From the NCBI RefSeq assembly GCF_000427625.1, contig NZ_ATYJ01000015.1, positions 1 to 64,000 on the forward strand: DNA of 64,000 nt, in the 5' to 3' direction. Each line of letters begins with the position of its first letter. Position 1 is the first letter of the stretch. Shown one piece after another: positions 19,703 to 28,400 of this stretch. Below the pieces are notes generated by a model. That model worked only from the letters and a program-made list of their open reading frames with translations, was not told where the DNA came from and made no database searches. A program made the translations under genes and the position numbers. The DNA is from Methylobacter luteus IMV-B-3098 (lineage in GTDB: Bacteria; Pseudomonadota; Gammaproteobacteria; Methylococcales; Methylomonadaceae).

Positions 19703-19933
19703 AATATGTATTTTGTATTGTTAAAAACAGAAATTGTTTTTTCATAATGTCATTACAAATTATGAAAATCAAGTTGTTGATTAATTTTGACGCTAAGATT
19801 ATTAAAATTTGTACAGATGGGAGTGAGTGTGGGGTGTAAATGATCAGAAGCAAATGGTGTTCTAAGTACAATTTGCAAGAGACCAAGAGGGCATCTTAGC
19901 CGCTACTTGGTCAATGTTCATAAGATAGAAGCC

Positions 19934-21106
19934 CTAGGCTTCTTGAGCTATTTGTTCTTCAACAATATCAAAGAGGAAATCGCCAAGTTCTTGTTTACGC
20001 TTGATAATATTATTGAATAGTTCAATTGTTTCGTTAATCGTTAAGTCTCCCTGAATACGATTACCATCCGATGACTGCCAGCATACGTTAGTACCTTTAT
20101 GCTTGCCGCCTCTCTTCAGAGGATATAAGTGTCCAACTTGATAATCGGAGCGACCATGCACAACAGGACTTAGAAGAGTATTGAAATTTAAAGATTCCAA
20201 CGTTACTGAGCATCTACTAACATTGAATGATCCAAGTAGCCCTTGATCGTTGAGCTTTTCCTTAATCTCTCTAGGAAATCCTTCAAATCCCACCAGTTCT
20301 GTTAGAAGCTTCCTTTCAACACTCCAACATTCAGTTAAAGTGGCATGTTGGAAATCGTCTGATAAAACTTCCCATCGTTTTGCACGGTTTGTTTTATCTT
20401 TTCCCGTTAACGCCCTATCTGTCTTATAAGTTTTTGTTTGAATTTTATCTTTTAACTGCTTATTAAGAGATGGCCAAATTATAGGTCTAGCTTTAATAAG
20501 CCACTGAATATCATCATTGAGTACCCATCCTATATTTTCAACTTTATGGACTGGATTAATTTTCGGATCAATATAATCAAATACAAATTCATATGGGACA
20601 CTTGTATTCTCTAATAAAGAATTAAGCTCTTGAATTGAAAGTTCATTTTCTGAAACTTTGCATGCCACTGTGTTTAAACAATAGATAAAAATTTCACAAC
20701 ACTCCTCGAAGCTAGATGCACGCGGATCATTCCCAATTTTAAAGGTACCTTGAATAGGTTCAAACGAGCCTTCTTGTGGCATCAGAATTAATCCAGGCAG
20801 CCATCTTGTTTTCATTTTTGTTGAGCCAACCGTTAAATTAGTAAGCTCTATTAAAAAACTAAATCTTAAAAGATTGGCAACTACTTTCTCATGTAAGCGC
20901 TTTGTTGGTAAACATTCTTTAATTTTTTTGAGGGAAGTTCCGACTCGGTCAGTATCATTTAACTCTTGGGCAAATAACCAATCTTTAATTTTGGCAACAG
21001 AATAACTTTTAGTCTTTCCTTCTGCTTTAAGTCCACCAAAAGCATTACTTACAGTATTTCTCTCTTCCAGTTCTAATATTTCTTTTAAATTCTTACTTAG
21101 CGACAT
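19934..21106 (-). CDS. HNH-motif protein, candidate restriction endonuclease
   Basis: A 390-residue protein directly after the controller gene: the controller stop codon at 21107 abuts this start. Only the C-terminal part is recognisable. It reads VGHLYPLKRGG, then TNVCWQSSDGNRIQGDLT at about residues 320-350, an HNH nuclease arrangement with H, N and N/H positions. The N-terminal 300 residues match no family I know. The order controller, HNH protein, methylase-specificity fusion makes it the likely restriction subunit, acting with or beside the fusion methylase. The alternative is an accessory HNH effector. DNA cleavage is inferred from the motif and context. Confidence 0.75.
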   Translation of the reverse strand: MSLSKNLKEILELEERNTVSNAFGGLKAEGKTKSYSVAKIKDWLFAQELNDTDRVGTSLKKIKECLPTKRLHEKVVANLLRFSFLIELTNLTVGSTKMKTRWLPGLILMPQEGSFEPIQGTFKIGNDPRASSFEECCEIFIYCLNTVACKVSENELSIQELNSLLENTSVPYEFVFDYIDPKINPVHKVENIGWVLNDDIQWLIKARPIIWPSLNKQLKDKIQTKTYKTDRALTGKDKTNRAKRWEVLSDDFQHATLTECWSVERKLLTELVGFEGFPREIKEKLNDQGLLGSFNVSRCSVTLESLNFNTLLSPVVHGRSDYQVGHLYPLKRGGKHKGTNVCWQSSDGNRIQGDLTINETIELFNNIIKRKQELGDFLFDIVEEQIAQEA

Positions 21107-21331
21107 TCATTTTCCATAAAAATCAGTTACAAGTTCAGCCAAATCTATTTGAAGTGCTTGAGCAATTTTTTCAGCATTAATAAGGGTTATATTTCTCTCT
21201 CCTCTCTCGACAGCACCGATATAGGTGCGATGAAGCCCACAAATTTCTGCAAGTTTTTCCTGAGAAATGCCTGCTGCGATTCTGTGTTTTTTTAAATTGG
21301 AACCAAATACATGCGTGATGCTCATACACAA
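21107..21331 (-). CDS. Controller (C) protein of a restriction-modification system, XRE-type HTH
   Basis: A 74-residue helix-turn-helix protein typical of restriction-modification C proteins. The recognition region SQEKLAEICGLHRTYIGAVE is followed by RGERNITLINAEKIAQAL. C proteins delay nuclease expression when the system enters a new host by first repressing then activating their own promoter. ATG 21331 is the first start and an in-frame ATG at 21325 is also possible. The gene is fused head to tail with the HNH gene without a gap. Two tandem C-boxes lie 18-43 bp upstream, strong support for this role. Confidence 0.92.
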   Translation of the reverse strand: MCMSITHVFGSNLKKHRIAAGISQEKLAEICGLHRTYIGAVERGERNITLINAEKIAQALQIDLAELVTDFYGK

Positions 21332-21348
21332 GTATTTTCAAGGATGAT

Positions 21349-21374
21349 GACTAAAAGTCGACAGACTATAAGTA
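21349..21374 (-). promoter_or_regulatory. Tandem C-boxes controlling the restriction-modification operon
   Basis: GACTAAAAGTC at 21349-21359 matches the C-box consensus GACTNNNAGTC exactly, and GACTATAAGTA at 21364-21374 matches it except for the last base. They are separated by the tetranucleotide GACA. The paired layout with a four-base spacer is that of C-protein operators such as those of the PvuII and Esp1396I systems. The promoter should overlap or lie just downstream, in front of the start at 21331. Confidence 0.85.
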
Positions 21375-21539
21375 GCTCTAATAATCAACAGAGCGATACA
21401 TGAAACAACAATACTGTTGTTGAGTTTTTGTCAGTGATGATAAGCGTTAAGCAATTAATAGATTTTAATGCTTTAAAAGCAGAGATTTGGTTATTGGCAA
21501 GGCAAGAATAAGACTTTCACAGGACAATATTTTGATTTG

Positions 21540-21880
21540 GCTAAACTAAACCGCACATATGTGGCGGTCACCGATCAGCGCACGGCGACGGACTGGGCGC
21601 ACCAGATTCAACACCTGGTGGACAGGCCGGATATAAAACTGCAGCCTATCTGTTCCAGCACATAAATTTCGTCCTTGGCAAGCGGGAGGCGTTCATATAA
21701 GTCCATATACGAACTGAGTATTCTGTCTCGGCAATGTTTGGATCGGCGCATTCCCGACCAGGAGACATTAACAAGGAAAATCGCCGCCTGGCAAGAAAAA
21801 AGAAATGCCATGGTTCGCCCTATGGACTAATGTGGCTACACTCAAGAGACTGTGAAAGTATTGTCCTTTCCAATCCCTTA
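21540..21880 (+). pseudogene. IS630-family transposase remnant
   Basis: Two separated pieces of an IS630-type transposase survive in different frames. The first, 21540-21663, reads TYVAVTDQRTATDWAHQIQH, matching the segment before the second catalytic Asp region. The second starts at 21711 and reads ELSILSRQCLDRRIPDQETL then AAWQEKRNAM, the conserved C-terminal region. The DDE core between them is lost. No intact element ends were found. Confidence 0.7.
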
Positions 21881-21920
21881 TAATTAAGTCTCATTCAACA
21901 AAGCTACCCGTCATACAGTC

Positions 21921-23202
21921 ATGTCATCTCGTCGCTATCAGCCGGTATTCAATCGGCAGCAAGAAATGCTGTTGCCACCCTCTATTGATGATTATGTCAG
22001 CCCCAACAATCCGGTATGAGCCATTGATGCGTATGTGGGTACGTTGGATTTGCAGGCTTTAGGCTTTAAAAATACGCAGCCAGTTACCCGGGGCTGGGCA
22101 GCCGCCTTACGATCCAGCAACCTTGCTGAAACTGTACTTATATGGCTACCTACGGAGTATCCGCAGCAGCCGGAAATTGGAACGCGAAACCAGTCGCAAC
22201 CTGGAAGTGATGTGGTTGATCGAAGGTTAGCAACCCACGTATAAAACTATCGCCGACTTCCGTAAAAACAACGGTACTGCGTTAAAGGTCGCAAACCGTG
22301 ATTTTCTGCTATTGTGCAAAGAGCTGGCGCTGTTTGGGGGCGAAGAAGTGGCCGTGGACGGTAGCTTTTTCAAAGCCAATGCCAACAAAGCCGGGATTTA
22401 CACCGAGGACAAGCTCAACAAGCAACTGGCGTATCTGGATAAGAAAATCGCCGACTATAACGCGCAAATCGCGGTAGATGGCAAACACAAATTGATTATC
22501 GCTGAAGCAGTGACGCAAGATGGCAATGATGCCCATCAATTAGTGCCAATGCTGGAAAAGGCGCAATATATTTTGCAGTCAGCCGACCTGACGGGATTCA
22601 CCGACAGGGGTTATTACGAAGGCAGCCAGCTGATGGCTTGCGAAGCGCAAAACATGACCGTTTATGCCACGATTCCAGGGACATCAAAAGCCACCTCGGG
22701 GCCAAGCCGCTTTACTCGTGAGCAGTTCAAATACCCCGCCGAACAAGACTGCTATGTTTGTCCGTAAGGCAATGCCTTGACAGTCCGCGGTCAGCCCCTG
22801 CTGAGAAACGGTAAATGGCTCACTTACTATAAAAGTCATGCTGCAGATTGTCGCCACTGCCCATTACGCAAACAGTGTTTGACCGAAAAAGCCAGCCACA
22901 AGCACATGGAACGTTGGGAACATGAAGCCGTGATCGAGCGCCATAAACAGCGGATGGCACAAGCGCCAGACAGTATGAGAAAACGCGGCGCATTGGTTGA
23001 ACATCCCTTTGATACCCTCAAGCATCGTGTCAGCATGCATCATTTTCTGATGCGCGGCCTGGAAAAATGCCTTAGTGAATTCAGCTTAATGGTGCTGGGC
23101 TACAATTTCGCGCGGGTATTGAATATTCTCGGGGCTGACACGTTGAGGGATTATTGCGCCCATTGTTCAGGAAATACCCTAATCAATGAGGCACAGGCAT
23201 AG
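21921..23202 (+). pseudogene. IS1182-family transposase, disrupted copy
   Basis: A nearly full-length IS1182-type transposase with several lesions. ATG 21921 opens MSSRRYQPVFNRQQEML and DDYVSPNNPV, then a TGA occurs at 22018-22020. Frameshifts follow in the IDAYVGTLDLQALGF region. The frame recovers at 22312 (EVAVDGSFFKANANKAG, the first catalytic Asp region), has another in-frame TAA at 22765, and resumes with CRHCPLRKQC and VEHPFDTLKHRVSMHHFLMR to a stop at 23202. It cannot encode an active enzyme without repair. It lies directly after the IS630 remnant, so this spot has accumulated insertions. Confidence 0.85.
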
Positions 23203-23313
23203 ATAAAGGAGGATTTCGTCTCTGTTTGGGCCAAAAATCAGGCTGTCAACAAAAATACATTAGTCTTTATTCAAAATGCTGTCTTAATCGGTTTATAAAC
23301 AGGAGTATGGCCG

Positions 23314-24588
23314 CTATATTGATTTGCCCAGTTGCATTTCACTAAATTCTTGATAAAAACTTTGAAGTTTTGATCTTTGATCAACGGACATAAATCCATA
23401 ATCGCATAATCGAAAACTAGCCGCTTGAGCTCCTTCGGCCATAATGCCAAGTGCATTTGTTTTTGGCATAGATATTAGAGCTGTTGGTACGCTTGATGGT
23501 CTAAAAGATTTAGGTAGGGAACTCTTCAGCCAAGACTCTTCATCGTCAGGAGGACGCCCAATAGATACCCCCACCTCCTTGATTTTCGCATAGTCCTCGA
23601 GCAGGGCCGCGAGTGCATTTACATAAAGCGGTTGAGCTAGATCACCAGTCAATCGGAGTAGGCGGTCTTCTACACCGAGACTTTCGACAGTTTCTGAGTT
23701 GCCTGGTGGAAAATCAAGAGATGAAAGAACAGACAATGGTTTGCCGGCATTTGATAAAAACCAACATGCAACGTTACCAAGGCGATCTCCATGAGGATTA
23801 TGGATTAGAACTTCCAAGAGAGGAAGCAGTGCCAAATTATCAGCGATTCCAGCGTCCTTAAAAAGCCGTCCGTTGAGTCTTAATCCAGTGAACGCGCCGG
23901 GTAACGCGGTCGCTGAAGTTAATGCATCTATCGGGGATAGGCTGATTTCTGGCCAGCTCCTGTGCCGCCTGAAAAACTCGCGATTAGCTATGTATAGAAT
24001 CTTTTCATGAAAGACCCAGAACTTGCCAGAGTAATAATCTAGTACTTCAATCAGAAAGATTGGTGATTCTTTTATTACATCGCCCGTAAATTCATGTCTA
24101 TCCCACCAGCGTTCAATATGACGCCTCCAGCAGTTTTGAGCAAAAAACCAGCCCCCTAACAGTTGCCAATTAAAGCGACCACCCACTATGGGACTAGATT
24201 CGACGAGATCCAACAGGGTAGTTTCTGGCCAAGTTTCTTCTTTACGCCCTTTTTGAGTAGATGTGAATTCACGCCAAATAATTGCTGGTATCGCTCCTCC
24301 AGAGACAGAGTTAACAATAACATTTTCCCTATCAAAAAATTCTGCTGCGTGTAATGCGCGGAGAACGCCTGCATGGTAAAGTGCTGCTCGATAGCCTCCC
24401 CCTGACAAGGAAATAAGATGGTAGTGGAGTTCGGATACTGATGTCAATTGTGTCCCCAAATTACGGTCGGCATGAGTAGGCTCTATGCGCCTAATATCTG
24501 AATTCACCGGACCGGCGCGGCTTTTTGAACAGGTCTGGTAGAATGATGGGTCGAGCGGATTTCTTTGTTCATTGCACAGATCGGTCAA
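23314..24588 (-). CDS. Patatin-like phospholipase
   Basis: A 424-residue patatin-family lipid hydrolase with a Ser-Asp dyad. The oxyanion-loop motif SLSGGGYRAALYHAGVL lies near residue 60, the nucleophile serine in NSVSGGAIPA near 96, and the catalytic aspartate in FKDAGIADN near 245. All three motifs are intact. There is no signal peptide, so it acts in the cytoplasm, probably on membrane lipids. The start appears to be TTG 24588, since no better codon is near. Patatins serve as membrane-degrading effectors in some anti-phage systems, but no cyclase or sensor gene is seen here. A 107-residue unknown gene lies 52 bp upstream on the same strand. Confidence 0.88.
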   Translation of the reverse strand: MTDLCNEQRNPLDPSFYQTCSKSRAGPVNSDIRRIEPTHADRNLGTQLTSVSELHYHLISLSGGGYRAALYHAGVLRALHAAEFFDRENVIVNSVSGGAIPAIIWREFTSTQKGRKEETWPETTLLDLVESSPIVGGRFNWQLLGGWFFAQNCWRRHIERWWDRHEFTGDVIKESPIFLIEVLDYYSGKFWVFHEKILYIANREFFRRHRSWPEISLSPIDALTSATALPGAFTGLRLNGRLFKDAGIADNLALLPLLEVLIHNPHGDRLGNVACWFLSNAGKPLSVLSSLDFPPGNSETVESLGVEDRLLRLTGDLAQPLYVNALAALLEDYAKIKEVGVSIGRPPDDEESWLKSSLPKSFRPSSVPTALISMPKTNALGIMAEGAQAASFRLCDYGFMSVDQRSKLQSFYQEFSEMQLGKSI

Positions 24589-24640
24589 GACCTACTAATG
24601 CAAAAATGCTTTAGCAAAGCAAAAAACACATCAGTATCAA

Positions 24641-24964
24641 TCAGAGTCCCAATTCCGAAATTCCGATTTGGCCGCCAACTAGACTTTTGACAAGCTTAGA
24701 GCCAAGACATTCATTTTTTTCTTTAACAGCAATGAATCCATAACTTTTCAGCAATTTAACTGATTTCAAGTCATAGTATTTATTGTTCTTGATATCTTGA
24801 ATTTTGCGCTGCTTGGGATAAAAGCGCCACCCGTTGTATTCGAAGTAACCAAGATCATTCAGGTTCTTGGTGTATTTAAGAACTCTGTTATCCCAGGATT
24901 TTTGTGAGATCACTGAGAACAGATTTTCAACATGCTCTACGCTACTTAACTTGCTATTCGACAA
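24641..24964 (-). CDS. Small unknown protein, possibly 5'-truncated
   Basis: A 107-residue protein with no recognised domain, rich in Lys, Asn and Ser (LKYTKNLNDLGYFEYNGWRF, VKLLKSYGFIAVKEKNE). The only in-frame start is TTG 24964, eight bases from the end of the MITE-like element at 24972. That placement suggests either that the element removed the original N-terminus or that it supplies the promoter. It precedes the patatin gene on the same strand with a 52-bp gap and could be its partner. Function unknown. Confidence 0.55.
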   Translation of the reverse strand: MSNSKLSSVEHVENLFSVISQKSWDNRVLKYTKNLNDLGYFEYNGWRFYPKQRKIQDIKNNKYYDLKSVKLLKSYGFIAVKEKNECLGSKLVKSLVGGQIGISELGL

Positions 24965-24971
24965 CCAAATT

Positions 24972-25313
24972 GGGGTTCTAAGCCCTAACCACAGAAATAT
25001 TGGAAAGCCATTAAATTCAATGAGCTATTATGAAATATCGAACAATTTGACGCCAAAAACTATAAATAACTCGCTTACGAAACAGTATTCACGGTTTTAG
25101 AACTCAGCATTTCATAACTTTCCGGTTTTCGATGCTTGGTTCTGTGTATTCACCAAGGCTGTAAGTGGCATTTCTATTCATGGCGACATTAAAACTTTCT
25201 GGTTTATGGTCGTTTTACGGAAAGTTGCAAAGCAAAACTCTTTTTCAGATTACCGATAACTTGCTGTATTTATTAACGTTACAAAATTTCTTGGGTTAGG
25301 GCTTAGAACCCCC
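24972..25313. mobile_element. MITE-like element of about 342 bp
   Basis: The left end GGGGTTCTAAGCCCTAACC (from 24972) is repeated in inverse at the right end (to 25313). The 19-base match is essentially perfect and a few further positions (AGAAAT) also match. The interior is A/T-rich and has no gene. Long terminal inverted repeats with no transposase indicate a miniature element moved in trans by a full-length relative. A target-site duplication could not be fixed with confidence. Confidence 0.75.
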
Positions 25314-25394
25314 ATTTGATTAATTTTCAGTCAATTTAACTAAATTCCATATTTTACAAAAAGTTAGAAGATATTGTGACGAATTGTTTACAAG

Positions 25395-25419
25395 GTTATC
25401 CACAGAATTTGTGGATAAC
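25395..25419. other. Inverted pair of DnaA boxes
   Basis: GTTATCCACA at 25395-25404 and its exact inverse TGTGGATAAC at 25410-25419 flank a five-base spacer. Each contains TTATCCACA, a perfect DnaA box. The site lies 30 bp beyond the stop codon of the traC-position gene. It could be a second or relic origin element, or a chance hairpin. No T tract follows on the minus strand, so it does not look like a terminator of that gene. Confidence 0.55.
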
Positions 25420-25448
25420 TTTCACAAAAAGTTAAGCTGATTGGGTTG

Positions 25449-28400
25449 CTATCCCATTTTCATAGCACGACGCGGCCGCTGTTCTTGTTTAACATCCTGC
25501 TTCTGCCCCTGTTCGAGCTGCTGCATATGCTCCTGGCGTTCATCCTTTTCAAGAAGTGCCTTTTTTACAGCCGCTATGGCCTGGCGCTCAACTCCGTCCC
25601 GGCCCAGCTCGCTCTTGGTGGCAAGATCATTGAAATCAGTAAACGCCTTGGGGTTCGCTGCTTGTTCACCAGGCGCAAAGATCGGGAAGATAGCCTTGCC
25701 ACCAACTGCCTTTGCTGCTTCCTCGGCCTTGACGCGGCCGGGATTGATTCCCTGGGTAGCCGCTAGGTGCCGGTCGTCATCGCCAGCAATGATGATCGGC
25801 TTATCCGGGAACTTCTCATGCAGGGCACGGGCGACATGGGACAAGTTACCCGAGTCGAACGCTGCAACGGTAGCATGATCCAAAGCTTCGGATAGACTGG
25901 CGGCGGTGGCATAGCCCTCTGCTATAACAAGCGTCGGCGCTGCCGCAACAGCATCCATGCCGCCGACTGGATGGAAGCAGCCTTCCTTACGGCTGTCCTT
26001 GGCAAAGCGCTTAGTGCCGCCCTCCTGGATGTACTGCATTGTCCATTGCTTTCCTTCTACATCAAAGGCTGGGATGTAGGTCTTTTGCCCCTCCTTATCA
26101 GTTAGCGCCCCAGCGTGCGCCTCGATGCCCTTGGCTTCCAGGTATGCGGTCGGCTTATTCACTGGTATCAATGTTTCCAGTTGCCGACTAACACGCTGCG
26201 CTGTTGCTTCATGCAAGCGGTCTTGCTCGGCTGCCCGTTCAGCCAGCTTGGTTGCGGCCTCGGCTTGCAGTTTTGCTTTCTCTTGTGGATCTAGCGTATA
26301 GCCTTTTGATTTCCATTTCATGTCGATGCCGGTGCGGTTGTTCTTGATATAACCAGCAGGATGACCGTCCAAGTGACCAACATAAAAGCCAGCCTCCTCA
26401 CCCTTTTTGTCGCCTTCGACGCCAATCCGATGCTTCTTGCCGTCCATGATCGGGTGTTCGCCGGTCACGATGCAGCCCAAGGACTGCAATGCCTCGGTAA
26501 ATTCCTCTTTTGGTGTCATCGCCGGACCTTGCTGGTTTCGCATGTTGTCGGGCTTCCAGCGTTCGAGCTTTGTCATGTCAGCATCAGGGCCGGCATACCA
26601 GAACTTCGCCACCTTATCCCACATAGCGCCCGCTACCTTGGCTGCGACACGCTCGCCATAGGGTACGGCCAAATAAGTACGCTGGTCTTGGTCCTGAACT
26701 TCGACCGGTTTTTCTTCCATAGCTATTTGATTAGAACCCTGCGCCCATTTGGCGAAGGGAGCAGTTTCAACACCAGGCGGAATGTACCATGCCTGCTCTT
26801 GTCGGTCCCATCGTGCACCGAGGGCCTTGGCCTCGCCCTTTTCTCTGTAAGGCACATTGATGTATTGCCGTTCGGACTTCTGTTGATCCTGGTCGCCTCT
26901 CTGCGTCTGCTGTTCGCTCTCGATGGCATTGTGTTGTGATGGTTCCATACTGATCTCCTGCACTTGCGTCTGGTTAAAATACTCCGCAACCAGTTCGGGG
27001 TCGGTCGTTTGCTGCTGGTCCTGCTCCTGTACTTGTTCGAAGGCCAATACATAGTTTTGAATTTTTTCGGCATCGGCCGCTGCACGGAATATTTCAAGAG
27101 GATCGTCTTTCAGCGCTCTGATCCATGATCCGACATACGCTGCATGTTGACCTGGGTCATGACCGATACCCAGCTCATCGCCCAAAATCATGCTTGCAAT
27201 CTCGGCCCGCAGTTCTTCTTTTGCGTACCCCTCACTGCCAAAAGGATGTGCAAGATCGCGATCCAGGCGTGACGAATGGCCAGTCCAGTGCCCTAATTCA
27301 TGCAATGCTGTCGAATAATAGCGCTCTGCGCTTGAAAACAGCCCTTTATCAGGTAAGTGAATGCTATCGGTCGATGGTCGATAAAACGCTCTCTCGCCGC
27401 CGTTATGTTGAATATTGGCACCTGAGGCCGCTAAGATATTTTCAACCCGTTCAATCGGGTTCCAGTTCTGTTCTTTTTTCTGGATCGGTGGTAAACCGTC
27501 GATCTGTTCACCGTTGAACACGGTCGCGAAAAATACGCGAGGCCGTTCCAATCGAACGACTACCTTAAGCGGCTTTCCTTCCGTATCTAACACCGGCTTG
27601 CCGTTATCGTCTTTCTTGATCTGTTCTTCCGTGAATTTCCAGTACTGAATACCGGTCCCTTTCTCGCCTTTTCGAACCTGGCCACCGGCGGCCGCCGCTT
27701 GCTTGTAAGTCATCCAGCGTTGATCGTCATGGTTCTGCGACATCAAGTGCAATGCATTGATCCCCTTGTAACGGTTGCCGGTCGTCGGGTTATACGGCAG
27801 GAAGGAGCCTGATGCGCCGGCCTCCCACGGTCGTTGCCACGGCGCAGTTCCGGCTTCAAGCTGTTTGATCAAGTTCTCGGCAACGGTTTCATGATAGGGT
27901 TTCTTTTCATTCTTCTGATTCATTGAAATATCTCCCTGATAACTGGGTACTGCTATGTCATCGCTTACGTTCTTGGTGGTGATGGCCTCGACACTCGCAT
28001 CTTGAGTGGTCTGCTCGTTTGAAACATCAGGAATCCCATGCTCTTGTTCAGCTTCTTCGGCTGCCTGACGCCTGTTCTTCTCGATCAGATCAACGACAGG
28101 TTTCGAAGCGGTGATGCGCTCAAACACCCCTATTCCGCCGCTGTTAGTTGGAATAAAGACCCGCTCGGCCCAGTTGATGCGCTCGATGAATGCGCCTTGC
28201 TCTTTCAGGACACGTTTTTCGGCATCGGTCAGATAACTGCGTCCTTTAATCTCGATCCGATCCTCGTGGTTGACTTTGGCCGTTGTGATTTCCCAGCCGT
28301 TAGAAAGAATGGCCTTGTTGCCATTTTTGATCGCATTGAACAAATCGCTGGCCGTCATATTGGACAAGCCGGAATCCAGCCCCAAATTCTTGAGCGTTTG

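Noticed and set aside
21608-21811. A 67-codon minus-strand frame
   Set aside because: The + strand of the same stretch reads as IS630 transposase fragments, which explain the sequence better.
25395-25419. Reading the DnaA-box pair as a terminator of the traC-position gene
   Set aside because: The stem is not followed by a T tract on the minus strand, and both arms are exact DnaA boxes.
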